Positions 1-8,700 of a stretch of 64,000 nucleotides of DNA are shown here, in pieces. The DNA comes from Dethiosulfatibacter aminovorans DSM 17477 (GTDB taxonomy: Bacteria; Bacillota; Clostridia; Tissierellales; Dethiosulfatibacteraceae): assembly GCF_900142005.1 (NCBI RefSeq), contig NZ_FQZL01000017.1:1-64000 (forward strand), given 5' to 3'. Made by a program: the position numbers and the translations under genes. Below the pieces are notes generated by a model. The model did no database searches, was not told the DNA's origin, and saw nothing but the letters and a program-made list of their open reading frames with translations. Each line of letters opens with the position of its first letter. The first letter of the stretch is position 1.

Positions 1-1112
1 TGGCACAGAACAATGAAGTAATAGCATGTGATATTATCCAGGAAAAGGTGGATATGATCAATAACAGGAAGTCACCTATTATTGACAAGGAGATTGAAGA
101 GTATCTGTCAAAGGGTGAACTTAACCTAAAGGCGACTACTGACAACTATATTGCCTACAAGGATGCCGATTATGTTGTTATCTCTACACCGACAAACTAT
201 GATCCAGACAGGAACTATTTCAATACAAGGACAGTAGAGGCTGTAATAGCAAATGTATTGTCTATTAATCCTGATGCAGTAATGGTTATCAAGTCTACCG
301 TCCCTGTAGGTTATACTGAAAAGGTCAAGGAAATGTTTGAAACTGACAATATAATATTCTCTCCTGAATTCCTGAGAGAAGGAAAGGCGCTTTATGACAA
401 TCTTCATCCTTCTAGGATAGTTGTTGGGGAGGATTCTGAGAGAGGCAGGGTCTTTGCAAACCTATTGGCGGAAGGTGCAATCAGGAAGGATGTTCCTGTA
501 CTTCATACAGGTTCAACGGAAGCTGAGGCAATCAAGCTTTTTGCCAATACCTATCTTGCCATGAGGGTTTCATATTTCAATGAACTTGATTCCTATGGAG
601 AGGTAAGGGGTCTTGATACCAAGCAGATCATTGAAGGTGTCGGACTTGATCCAAGGATAGGAAGCCATTACAACAATCCATCCTTCGGTTATGGAGGATA
701 TTGCCTGCCTAAGGATACAAAGCAGCTTCTTGCAAACTATGCAGATGTACCACAGAATATAATGTCTGCAATAGTAGATGCCAACAGGACAAGGAAGGAC
801 CATATAGCCGATATGATCATCAAGAGGGATCCTGAGGTAGTGGGTATATACAGACTTACAATGAAGACGGATTCTGACAACTTCAGACAGTCTGCCATCC
901 AGGGTGTAATGAAGAGGATCAAGGCCAAGGGTATAGAGGTTGTGGTATATGAGCCTGCCCTTAAGGAAGATGATTTTTTCAAATCCAGGGTCATCAGGGA
1001 CTTTGATGAGTTTAAGGGGGTTTGTGATGTGATTGTTGCTAATAGGATTGATGATGAGTTGGTTGATGTGGAGGAGAAGGTTTATAGTAGGGATTTGTTT
1101 AGTAGGGATTGA
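1..1112 (+). CDS. ugd: UDP-glucose/GDP-mannose 6-dehydrogenase, 5'-truncated by the window edge
   Basis: NAD-dependent oxidation of a nucleotide sugar (probably UDP-glucose to UDP-glucuronate) for surface polysaccharide. The frame is open from base 3 and reads [12 protein letters not shown] before any start, so the first part of the Rossmann fold lies outside the window; the GTG at 48 is internal. Visible motifs are the STPTN stretch, the central [11 protein letters not shown] helix and the catalytic cysteine in [10 protein letters not shown], followed by the C-terminal nucleotide-binding domain ending in YSRDLFSRD. It is probably part of the same envelope-polysaccharide region as rfbB, the O-antigen-ligase-like gene and murJ elsewhere in the window. 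Bases 810-828 recur exactly at the 3' end of the murJ-like gene. Family assignment is firm; the exact substrate is inferred. Confidence 0.93.
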   Translation, partial: AQNNEVIACDIIQEKVDMINNRKSPIIDKEIEEYLSKGELNLKATTDNYIAYKDADYVVISTPTNYDPDRNYFNTRTVEAVIANVLSINPDAVMVIKSTVPVGYTEKVKEMFETDNIIFSPEFLREGKALYDNLHPSRIVVGEDSERGRVFANLLAEGAIRKDVPVLHTGSTEAEAIKLFANTYLAMRVSYFNELDSYGEVRGLDTKQIIEGVGLDPRIGSHYNNPSFGYGGYCLPKDTKQLLANYADVPQNIMSAIVDANRTRKDHIADMIIKRDPEVVGIYRLTMKTDSDNFRQSAIQGVMKRIKAKGIEVVVYEPALKEDDFFKSRVIRDFDEFKGVCDVIVANRIDDELVDVEEKVYSRDLFSRD

Positions 1113-1128
1113 ATTTCACAAAATAAGT

Positions 1129-1156
1129 TTTAACCTTATTGGTTATGTGCTAAAAT
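1129..1156 (+). promoter_or_regulatory. Possible promoter of the toxin-antitoxin-chaperone operon
   Basis: TTTAAC (1129-1134), a 16-bp spacer and TAAAAT (1151-1156) lie 60 bp before the first gene of the trio. Prediction from sequence only; both boxes are imperfect. Confidence 0.35.
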
Positions 1157-1216
1157 GTATTGTACCCTGTAAGTATTTATTTGAAAATATAGCTATAAAG
1201 TAGGCGAAGTAATTAA

Positions 1217-1864
1217 ATGATAGGAAAACAAATATTATATCACGGTTCGGAAGCAAACCGTGCAAATAGCATTTTTGAAAATCAAAAATTCAATACGTCT
1301 AAAGATGACAGACATTGGTTGGGAGACGGTGTTTACTTTTATATAGATAAGGTTTTGGCTTATAGGTGGATATGGAACATGTATGAAAAAAGGCATGGAG
1401 AAATCATATCTAATAATAAATTATTTGGTAAATATGGTATTCTAAATGCTGAAGTGACTTTTCTGGAAGATAGGGTATATAATTTAAAAGAGATAGAATT
1501 TCAGAATGATTTTAGCAGGATAAAACATATAGTTATGAAAAAAGCAGCTGAAGGTAGTAAGTTGTCAAAAAATGATTTTGTTGATGGTACAGTTCTAAAT
1601 TTAATGTTTAATGAATTTGGCTATGATAAAAACTATGACATTGTAATTGCACTATTTTCAAATAATAAAAAAAATTTATCTGATTTGAGATTTAAAAGTA
1701 GAATTTGGTATGGAACGGAAGAACAGGTATGTGTGAAGAATGAAAAATGCATTCTTTCGATAAATATTAACCAACCAGAAGATTTTGAAAAAGTCTATGA
1801 ATTAATGAAAAAGACATATAAAACAAAGTATAACTCGAAACGGAAAAATATATATAAACAGTAA
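1217..1864 (+). CDS. ADP-ribosyltransferase-like (PARP-fold) toxin of a CmdTAC-like system
   Basis: A 215-residue protein. Its N-terminus has the pattern of PARP/diphtheria-toxin-type ADP-ribosyltransferases: LYHGS (His9), a spacer with an isoleucine-phenylalanine helix, then WLGDGVYFY (Tyr40) and an alanine-tryptophan helix. These are the places of the NAD-binding His and Tyr of the H-Y-E fold; I cannot place the third residue with certainty. It is followed 55 bp later by a small acidic gene and a SecB-like gene, the order toxin-antitoxin-chaperone. In E. coli CmdTAC the toxin CmdT is an mRNA ADP-ribosyltransferase that blocks phage translation, the antitoxin CmdA needs the SecB-like CmdC for stability, and the gene order is the same. 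Assignment here rests on motif plus gene order; the RNA target is unproven. The gene is AT-rich compared with ugd, consistent with transfer. Confidence 0.68.
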   Translation: MIGKQILYHGSEANRANSIFENQKFNTSKDDRHWLGDGVYFYIDKVLAYRWIWNMYEKRHGEIISNNKLFGKYGILNAEVTFLEDRVYNLKEIEFQNDFSRIKHIVMKKAAEGSKLSKNDFVDGTVLNLMFNEFGYDKNYDIVIALFSNNKKNLSDLRFKSRIWYGTEEQVCVKNEKCILSININQPEDFEKVYELMKKTYKTKYNSKRKNIYKQ

Positions 1865-1919
1865 ACATATTGACATCAGTAATATATACAAATATAATTA
1901 AAGAGCTAGGAGTGATATT

Positions 1920-2138
1920 ATGAACTCAAAAAAATATGAAGAAATAAAAGAATTACTAGATAGTTTATCTGAAGAAGAATTCTATGCTATGGTAATGAAA
2001 GCTAATGAGAATCTGAATTTAGATGAGGCTTGTACGTTTGAATCTGCTAGTGAGTATTCAGCAAAAAGCAATTTGAACTACGAGTTTGATTTCTCAATCG
2101 AATTGTCTGAGTCAAATGATATAAGTAAGGCGGCTTAA
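1920..2138 (+). CDS. Small acidic putative antitoxin of the CmdTAC-like system
   Basis: A 72-residue acidic protein with a good ribosome site (TAGGAG, 1909-1914) before ATG 1920. Residues 1-40 are predicted helical (KKYEEIKELLDSL, EEEFYAMVMKANENL); residues 40-72 are low in complexity and rich in Ser, Glu and aromatic residues (NYEFDFSIEL). Chaperone-addicted antitoxins carry a C-terminal ChAD segment that is disordered until bound by SecB; the tail here fits that idea but shows no motif I can name. It lies between the ART-like toxin and the SecB-like gene, with 2 bp to the latter, so the two are probably translationally coupled. I recognise no family from sequence alone; the role is inferred from position. 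Confidence 0.6.
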   Translation: MNSKKYEEIKELLDSLSEEEFYAMVMKANENLNLDEACTFESASEYSAKSNLNYEFDFSIELSESNDISKAA

Positions 2139-2140
2139 AT

Positions 2141-2548
2141 ATGAATAAATTTACAAGTGCGTTAAGATTTCATAATTATGTTGTGAACTCTGTGAATTTT
2201 GAGCATAACTTGGATTTTGATAGTGAAACGGTAAGCATTGATTTTAAGATAAACAGAAAAATAAAGTTTACTTCTGCGAGTGAAATGCAAGTTACATTAG
2301 AACTAGATGTGTTTCCTGATTACAAAGAGAAGAATTATCCATTTAACTTAAAAACAACATTTACAGGATATTTTGAAGTGGATTTAGATGATGCAGATAT
2401 GGACGCAAAGAAATATGCAGAGACCAATGCAGTTGCAATATTATTCCCGTACGTAAGGGCTCTTGTATCCACCTTTACAGCAAATTCTAATGTTCAACCT
2501 TTGATATTGCCGCCAATTAATGTTGTAAAAATGATGGAAAACGAATAA
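2141..2548 (+). CDS. SecB-like chaperone of a toxin-antitoxin-chaperone system
   Basis: A 135-residue protein of SecB length and fold. The C-terminal half shows the family signature: NAVAILFPYVRALVSTFTA followed by the PLILPPINVVKMM segment, matching the conserved FPY...P..LPP.NF region of SecB. The N-terminal half is beta-strand-rich. Firmicutes generally lack the housekeeping SecB of Proteobacteria, and solitary SecB-like genes there are usually TA-linked, as in the HigBA-SecB and CmdTAC systems. It starts 2 bp after the putative antitoxin stop and is closed by a terminator at 2561. The expected job is to fold or protect the antitoxin, with release when phage or stress titrates the chaperone. 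The SecB fold is firm; the partner is inferred from the operon. Confidence 0.8.
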   Translation: MNKFTSALRFHNYVVNSVNFEHNLDFDSETVSIDFKINRKIKFTSASEMQVTLELDVFPDYKEKNYPFNLKTTFTGYFEVDLDDADMDAKKYAETNAVAILFPYVRALVSTFTANSNVQPLILPPINVVKMMENE

Positions 2549-2560
2549 AATAAAAATAAT

Positions 2561-2587
2561 CCACTGGTTTTTAACCGGTGGTTTTTT
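2561..2587 (+). terminator. Rho-independent terminator after the SecB-like gene
   Basis: CCACTGGT / ACCGGTGG stem (one G-T pair), 5-base loop, then TTTTTT. It ends the toxin-antitoxin-chaperone operon and separates it from the repeat at 2597. Confidence 0.85.
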
Positions 2588-2596
2588 AGATGGAAT

Positions 2597-2623
2597 GATT
2601 GGTACCGGGAACATAACTATAAG
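2597..2623 (+). repeat. Dispersed repeat A, copy 1
   Basis: GATTGGTACCGGGAACA followed by TAACTATAAG. It nearly matches copy 4 at 5360 and shares its core with copies at 14441 and 16481. It lies between the terminator of the TA-chaperone trio and the decapitated AlbA_2 gene. Confidence 0.85.
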
Positions 2624-3969
2624 ATGATCTGATCCTGCAAGGAGAAGGTTATAAAATTGAGTTTAAGGAAAAAGCGGATAAATCTTTTGTTGAGGAAATT
2701 GTAGCTTTCTTAAATGCTTCTGGCGGCAAATTGTTGCTGGGTGTATCTGACGATGGTTCAATCAAAGGAACAGACACTTCAAATGTAGCCAAGTCGAGAA
2801 TTCAGACAAGTATTAAGCAGATTAAACCAGCCGTTAATGTCGAAATTAAAGTTGTAGATAATGTTATCGTTATTGATGTCAAAGAGGGAAGAGATAAGCC
2901 ATATGCATGCTCGAAAGGATTTTTCTTAAGAATGGGAGCCAATTCACAAAAACTCGAACGTGATGATATTATTGATTTTTTCCAAAGTGAAGGGAAAATA
3001 CGGTTTGATGAGCTTCTTAGGGGCAATATTGATTTTGATAGTGTTTTTGACGCTGAGGCATACACGAAATTTCTGAATATTGCAGGAATTTCGAATGTCA
3101 TAGATAAGGAAAATGTATTGGTTAATCTGGATTGTGGAATAGTAGACCAAAGATTTATTGCAAATAACGCCGGATTACTGTTTTTTTCTAAGAATCCAAT
3201 GGATTATATTAAACATGCATATGTTGTTGGAGCCTTATATAAAGGTGTTGATAAGATTACGGTACTAGACAGGAAAGAGATGAAGGGAAACATCATCGAT
3301 GTAATCGAGGAGAGCATACTGTTTCTTAGGAAACATTTGAATTTAAGATATGAAATTACGGATACTAGAAGAAAAGAGATATTGGATGTACCGGAAATTG
3401 CATTGCGTGAAGCCGTCATTAATGCTGTGTGTCATAGGGATTATTTTGAAAAAGGTGCACAGGTAATGATAGAAATCTTTGATGACCGTGTGGTTATTAC
3501 TAATCCTGGAGGATTGCCAAAAGGTTTGAATAAGAGTAACTTTGGAAAGATAAGTATTGCCAGGAATCCAGTAATAGCATCTTTACTTCAAAGAAGTGAA
3601 TACATTGAAAAAATGGGCACCGGTATTGCAAGGATGAAAAATGCCATGGTTGAAGCGAAATTACCGGAACCTGAATTTACTACTGATGGATTTTTCATAG
3701 TGTCGTTTGTTCGGGAATCATTTTTTAATAATGTCGGAGAAACTGTCGGAGAAACTGTCGGAGAAAAGTTTGTTATAAATCAATTACAGAAATCTATTTT
3801 GGAACAGATTAAAAATAATCCAAAGGTGACAGCTGAGAAAATAGCTGGAATAATTGGTGTATCAAGCCGTACTGTTGAAAGAAATATTAAGCTGCTTAAG
3901 GATAATGAATACATAGTACGAGTTGGAGCTGACAAAGGTGGTTATTGGGAAATCATAGATAATAGATAA
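2623..3969 (+). CDS. AlbA_2/Schlafen-type ATP-binding regulator, start codon lost
   Basis: Domains in order: an AlbA_2 (divergent AAA_4/Schlafen) domain with GYKIEFKE and GGKLLLGVSDDG; a middle region; an HATPase-like domain with ALREAVINAVCHRDY and FDDRVVITNPGGLP; and a winged helix ending in SRTVERNIKLLKDNEYI. Such proteins occur as putative regulators or in defence islands; the substrate is unknown. The open frame begins at 2623, straight after a stop inside repeat A, and no ATG/GTG/TTG precedes the conserved EFKE motif. TTG 2731 would cut the AlbA_2 domain in half. The original start was probably lost when the repeat joined here, so the gene may be silent or use a rare start. Residues VGETVGETVGEK are encoded by a 12-bp unit repeated three times at 3733-3768. 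Confidence 0.7.
   Translation, partial: DDLILQGEGYKIEFKEKADKSFVEEIVAFLNASGGKLLLGVSDDGSIKGTDTSNVAKSRIQTSIKQIKPAVNVEIKVVDNVIVIDVKEGRDKPYACSKGFFLRMGANSQKLERDDIIDFFQSEGKIRFDELLRGNIDFDSVFDAEAYTKFLNIAGISNVIDKENVLVNLDCGIVDQRFIANNAGLLFFSKNPMDYIKHAYVVGALYKGVDKITVLDRKEMKGNIIDVIEESILFLRKHLNLRYEITDTRRKEILDVPEIALREAVINAVCHRDYFEKGAQVMIEIFDDRVVITNPGGLPKGLNKSNFGKISIARNPVIASLLQRSEYIEKMGTGIARMKNAMVEAKLPEPEFTTDGFFIVSFVRESFFNNVGETVGETVGEKFVINQLQKSILEQIKNNPKVTAEKIAGIIGVSSRTVERNIKLLKDNEYIVRVGADKGGYWEIIDNR
3733..3768 (+). repeat. Three tandem 12-bp units inside the AlbA_2 gene
   Basis: GTCGGAGAAACT twice, then GTCGGAGAAAAG. In frame, so copy-number change would lengthen or shorten the linker before the C-terminal winged helix by four residues. 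Confidence 0.85.
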
Positions 3970-4026
3970 ATAGGCTGAATAGGCTGGGTGGATGAACTCG
4001 GTTCGGGAGTGAGGAACATCGAGTAA

Positions 4027-4078
4027 GATTGGTACCGGTATAAGATTGGTACCGGTATATCGGTGCCTGTCGTATAAC
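4027..4078 (+). repeat. Repeat cluster A-A-C (copies A2, A3, C1)
   Basis: Two tandem 17-bp A cores (GATTGGTACCGGTATAA at 4027, GATTGGTACCGGTAT at 4044), then C (ATCGGTGCCTGTCGTAT from 4059). This is the only place where A and C touch, so it looks like two elements joined end to end or a recombined junction. Confidence 0.8.
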
Positions 4079-4262
4079 ATTATAACTTATCGATAAACTA
4101 GAAAAGTGCTGTAATTTCAATAAGTTTAAGGCTTGGGATTTGTTTCTGAATATCGTTGTACGACAATAATATTGCACATCGGATAAAATAAATTCTTCTT
4201 GAAGTTTCTCCTATGTGATGATAGAATGGCTTTACTAGCTAGAGATTGAGAGATTGCTTAAC

Positions 4263-4291
4263 TGGTCAATCGAGTCAGAGTATGTTATAAT
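4263..4291 (+). promoter_or_regulatory. Probable promoter of the GNAT toxin-antitoxin pair
   Basis: TATAAT at 4286-4291 with a weak TGGTCA at 4263-4268 and a 17-bp spacer, 62 bp before the first gene. Confidence 0.45.
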
Positions 4292-4353
4292 ATATTAAGA
4301 ATTAAGAATAAAAGAATGGGTAAACAAATGATAATAACAAAGGAGGGATTAGA

Positions 4354-4527
4354 ATGGCTACATCATCTTTTAATAAGGATTTTACATTGAATACCAAGAA
4401 GGCTGTGGAGTCATTCGAGAGAATTATGTCCACTCCTAAAAAAAGTATAAAAATAGATAGAAGCTTGGTATCACCTGAAAAAGAGAGGCGAGGTGAGCAG
4501 AAATTAGAACAAATGTTATCTCGCTAA
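4354..4527 (+). CDS. Small antitoxin-like protein before a GNAT toxin-like gene
   Basis: A 57-residue protein, MATSSFNKDFTLNTKK..., with a strong ribosome site (AAGGAGGG, 4340-4347) before ATG 4354. It is charged, with a helical first half and a basic, flexible second half ending KLEQMLSR. It is followed 14 bp later by a GNAT-fold acetyltransferase-like gene, an arrangement seen in many Firmicutes. GNAT toxins usually have a small DNA-binding antitoxin upstream, but I see no clear ribbon-helix-helix or HTH here, so antitoxin function is inferred from layout. Confidence 0.6.
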   Translation: MATSSFNKDFTLNTKKAVESFERIMSTPKKSIKIDRSLVSPEKERRGEQKLEQMLSR

Positions 4528-4541
4528 AAAGACTAATAGAA

Positions 4542-5108
4542 ATGAGTGATGAGGAGAAAGCTCAAGAACTTATTTCTATTTTTGTTTGTGAAAAAGATTT
4601 AGATATTGAAAGCTTCCTAAAGAATAGGGCAATTCAATTTGAAAAGTTAGGTAAGAGTAGGACATTTTTTATTTATGATGAGGATAAGGACGAGTTTGAG
4701 ATTCTCGCCTATTTCACTCTTGCTATACAGGTATTGAAAATTCCAGAAGGTATGCTTTCTGGGAACAAAATTAAAAAGTTGGATGGATTGAGTGCAAATA
4801 TGAGAGGAAATCGCATCACAGAGTTCCCGTCCATACTAATCGGGCAACTTGGGAAAAATGAAATGTATCCAGGAACTATTTCAGGATCAGAAGTGTTGGA
4901 GTATTGTCTGGCTAAAATACTTGAAGGGCAGGTTAGGTTAGGTGGAAGAATAATAATGTTGGAGTGTAAAGACACTCCTTACTTGGTTACCCTGTATGAA
5001 AAGTTCGGATTCAATGTTCTGGAGAAAGACTATGAAGAAGGTGAACTTCTGCAAATGATTAAGGTTCTCGAAGAAGATGAAATTATTGAATCTAAAGAAG
5101 AATTCTAG
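4542..5108 (+). CDS. GNAT-like acetyltransferase, possible toxin
   Basis: A 188-residue protein. The C-terminal half has the GNAT acetyl-CoA-binding layout: a helix (GSEVLEYCLAKILEG), then beta strand GGRIIMLECKDTPYLVTLYEKFGF, the usual (L/C)E...LYEKFGF signature. The N-terminal half (ELISIFVCEKDLDIESFLKNRAI...) is typical of the small two-gene GNAT modules found in accessory regions. The acceptor substrate is unknown; related TA GNATs acetylate charged tRNAs. ATG 4542 is the first in-frame start; the preceding in-frame codons (VISLKRLIE) look homologous to longer family members, so translation might begin slightly upstream at a non-standard codon. It ends in a glutamate-rich tail. Confidence 0.65.
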   Translation: MSDEEKAQELISIFVCEKDLDIESFLKNRAIQFEKLGKSRTFFIYDEDKDEFEILAYFTLAIQVLKIPEGMLSGNKIKKLDGLSANMRGNRITEFPSILIGQLGKNEMYPGTISGSEVLEYCLAKILEGQVRLGGRIIMLECKDTPYLVTLYEKFGFNVLEKDYEEGELLQMIKVLEEDEIIESKEEF

Positions 5109-5385
5109 GTCTTGCTCATCGACAATATCCTGGAGCAAGCAAAACTGCTCTCTTGAATTGTCATTAAGGAAGGCTACCATACAAGCTACCCTAACGTGCA
5201 AGAAACCATGCAAGCTGATGAGGAAACAAAATACTATTCTGGGACGTAAAGTCCCTTTTCTTTCATGTTAAAAATGAATATAAATTTTACATTCAAAAAT
5301 TAATTTCAATTCCTTGTTGAAAACCGAACAAATGTTTGGTATACTGAATTTATACTAACGATTGGTACCGGGAACACAACTATAA
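5109..5385. other. Gene-free stretch after the GNAT gene
   Basis: No believable gene on either strand. It holds a terminator at 5241-5263 and repeat A copy 4 at 5360. Confidence 0.6.
5241..5263 (+). terminator. Terminator after the GNAT gene
   Basis: GGGAC-GTAAA-GTCCC followed by TTTTCTTTC. The same stem type recurs at 18318 and 19482. Confidence 0.65.
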
Positions 5386-5386
5386 G
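5360..5386 (+). repeat. Dispersed repeat A, copy 4
   Basis: GATTGGTACCGGGAACA followed by CAACTATAAG, one base different from copy 1 over 27 bp. It reads in frame (DWYREHNYK) into the duplicated gene fragment that starts immediately after it. Confidence 0.85.
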
Positions 5387-5550
5387 AAAATAGGAGCCGT
5401 CTACTGGCCGCTGATGGTGGCCATCTATCTTGGATGGAGTTTCCTGATAATGGACTGGCACATAACCTGGATCGTATGGCCTATAGCAGGTGTATCCTTT
5501 GCAGCGGTCATGGGCTTGGCGGGATTGTTTGCCGTAGGCAAGAAATAGTA
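5386..5550 (+). pseudogene. Duplicated 3' fragment of the XRE/membrane regulator gene
   Basis: About 163 bp, near 95% identical to 17997-18158, the last 54 codons of the XRE/membrane gene (K-I-G-A-V-Y-W... to G-K-K-stop). It has no start or DNA-binding part. The fragment begins exactly at the end of repeat A copy 4, so the junction was made at the repeat. The intact copy is 12.6 kb downstream, beyond the defence modules, which suggests that an insertion or recombination beside this gene duplicated its end. Confidence 0.9.
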
Positions 5551-5632
5551 AATTTAAATTTTGTATTGTTGAAGTGTGAATAGATATCTGCTATACTAAT
5601 GATTGGGTGGATATTGGGTAAGTGATTATATT

Positions 5633-5662
5633 AAGATGTCTGCTGAAGGCATCTTTTTTTGT
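5633..5662 (+). terminator. Terminator-like hairpin before the dynamin genes
   Basis: AAGATG ... CATCTT stem followed by TTTTTTTG. It would stop readthrough from upstream into the GTPase operon. Confidence 0.6.
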
Positions 5663-5716
5663 TAGTTATGCAATAAAAACTTGTTGTAATTTCAAATTTT
5701 ATTTTTGGAGGGGCAT

Positions 5717-8700
5717 ATGGTTATAGATGAAGTAGAATACTTTAGTTCGGGATATGAAGATATATCATCGGAAAGAGTTGTGGAAAGCATTCCGGAACTA
5801 AAGGAAAAATATAGAGAATTATCATGTTATTGCAAAGCGCATGATTTAAATGGTATTCATGATAAGTTGCAATCCAAATTACAAGACTTGAGTGAGCCAT
5901 TATATATAATGATAGTTGGTATCGGAAACCATGGAAAATCGACTTTGATCAATGCATTGGTTAATAAAAAGGTTGCTGAGGTTGCCATACGACCTAAAAC
6001 CTGGAAAATAGATATTTACCAATCAACTGATGAAGAAGAGTATGCTGAGTTGACTTGGATTAAAGATGATGAAATCAAGGTGGAGAAGACAACGATTGAG
6101 AAAGCAACTGAAATCAGCCAGGAGCTTGAAAAAGTTCAAAAGACTCATTCAAAACTAATAGAGGAGTGGCGAAGCGACCTTAGGCAGGTTAAATGGTTTA
6201 TAAATTCCAGTTGGCCTGGAGAGAACAGTGTTCTAATTGATACACCGGGATTCAATCAGTTGAGAGCAGATACTTCGATAAAGCTTTCAACCTTGTATAA
6301 TGCAAAAGGTATACAAGTTGAAAGAGAAGATGGGTTTTCATACTATTACTATAGAGCGGACGTGGTTTTATGGTGTATACGTGCGGGTAAATTACAGGAT
6401 CGTGAGACTTTGGAAAAGCTTGAAGAGGTATACAGCCAAAACAAACTGATTATTGGTATTATTACGGCAATTGATTTGATTCCCGAGGATAGAAGGGAAG
6501 ATATAAAGAAAGAAGCTCAAAAGCTTTACGGCAAGTACATGTGTAATTTTGTACTGAGTGCGGCAGGTTCAAAAGATGCCATTTTAAAAGAAAGTACCAT
6601 CAAAGATATTAAAGATGTTGTTGAAAGAGTAACTGTTGGGAATGAAGATTCAGTTAAGATTAAAGATGCAACACAGTTTTATCATCAACAATTAAATAGT
6701 TTTAAGATGAATTTGAGTAATATTGCAGATGTGTATGTCAAAAACACTCTTAAATATTATGATGTTCTCAATTATGTTAAGGACAAACCTCAAGAATTTC
6801 TTGAATCAGCACAGAGTAAATTGAGAGTAGCATTAAAAACGGAATATTCCAATTTAACCTGTTCTTTTGATGCTGTATGGGAAAGTTCGGAAGGTGATCC
6901 AGAACGTTTTTCAAATAGAATACAAAGTAGTATTAAAAACAGCAGAATCCAACAAAAAATAAAGGCATATTTAGAGACATTTGATTCTGAAAATAAAGCT
7001 CTGACTCAGTATGTACGGAAAAACACAAATTGGACAATTCTTAAATTATCCTCGAAAAACAGCAAGGAAATGAATTTGGTCGATTCTACTATTGATTTTA
7101 ATGAACAGGAATTAGATATTGGAGAATTTAGCATACAGATGAATGTTGATGATGACAGGAAAACTGCTGTTCTCGTGTCAGGATTGGCAGGTGCTTTTTT
7201 ATTGGGACCAATTGGTCTGGCTCTTGGAGGACTCGGTTTTTTATATAGCGGTTATGCTAAAAAGAGAAAATGCATAAACAGTGCACAGGAGCATATTAGA
7301 AATTTCATTGACAATATTGATAACAAATTGAATGAATCATTGACTGGATACGACCAGAATGTGAGTAAGAATTTGAACAAATATTTAAGTAGCTCCTTCA
7401 AGGAATATAATGGAGGAACTCCATCCGAAGTTATTGAACGTGTTGAAAGTATAGAAATTGATTTCAATGCACTTAACCTTTATGCTAAAGAGAATCTAGA
7501 ACACATTGTTCTTGGAATAGGCTATCCTTTAGAGGTAAATGGCTTTCATATAGGAAAAACCAAATATATTCGTCAGCTTATGCATCTACCGGAGATGAAG
7601 AAAATTAAAGATAGAAAGAAAAGGTTTATTGATACGTTGATTAAGGAATTGATTAACAATACAAAAGGCATATATTTAGAATATTCTAGAAAAGCTGAGA
7701 AAACCAGTTTTTCTTTGAATCAATCTTTGTATGAACAACTTGGTATAGTTAAATATCATGAAATGAATATAGGAGACTACCCGATAATCAGAAATAACGA
7801 TTTGAATAGATTCAATGATATTTTTAAGGATGAGTATTTTAAGACTGGATATGAAGAGGCTTGCTTGGAATTAAAGAGTTTTTTTGATTTGAATTTTGGT
7901 GAAATTGAAAAGAAATGGAATCAAAGAGTGAAGAAAGCAATTAATAAGGAAATTGATGATAGATTATCATTCATAAGTTACGAGTATTCTGTGTGGCAAA
8001 AGAAAGCTAGGATTATTGTTGATAATTATGAAGTTGAAAATTATAAATTGCTGGAATTCAGTGAATTCTTAAGGAGTTTAGGCATAAAAGAACTCGTTGA
8101 TTTTAGATTGAATAGATTACCTGAAGAGAATGTTAAAAAACATACTTATAATTGGAAATGGGCAGATGGTAATGATTGCAGTGAGTATATTAATCTTCAG
8201 TATAGGAAGATATCAAGTCAATTAAAATTAAAACTAAATGATACACAGTTTTCAACAGAGTGGGATAATAGAACTAAAAAGCACTACACTATGGATTTAG
8301 TAAGAGTTTTAATAGAAACAAAAAGAGAAATGGATATTAAGGACGCTAAAAAGCTTTTCAAGATTCATTCTTGGAATACGGTGAGTGAACTAATTGAGAA
8401 AAAGAAATCAGGAAATGAAAGTTCTTCATATTATGTTTTAGGAACTACTTTCAGAGACCATTTTGATATTGGAGACTATTTGAATTCTTTATTTCCTGAA
8501 AATATTGAATTACAAGATAGAATGGATAGAAGTATTTTAGATTTGCCGTTAATAAATTACGAAAAGAAACTGGATATGACAGATGAAGTATTCAGTGAGA
8601 TAATCGATGGAATAGACCTGAAAGGATATATATATTCTTTGAAATCATATGATTTTAATAAGACAATAGATTATATTGCTCTATTTACCTCAATTGGGGG

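Larger units (their letters stand above)
3970..4353. other. Gene-free stretch with clustered repeats
   Basis: No convincing gene. It contains the clustered A/A/C repeats at 4027-4078. After these comes a tail with TGTAATTTCAATAAGTTTAAGG (4102-4130 region) that resembles the bases after repeat C at 16924 (TGTGATTTCAATAGTTTAATGG), so the C repeat unit may be near 100 bp long. The promoter of the GNAT toxin-antitoxin pair lies at its right end. Confidence 0.6.

Noticed and set aside
2141-2548. SecB-like gene as the housekeeping export chaperone
   Set aside because: It is in an operon with a toxin-like gene and is far from secretion genes; Firmicutes do not generally carry a housekeeping SecB.
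2731-3969. TTG 2731 as the start of the AlbA_2 gene
   Set aside because: It would remove the EFKE half of the AlbA_2 domain, which is clearly coded in frame just upstream, and has no ribosome site.
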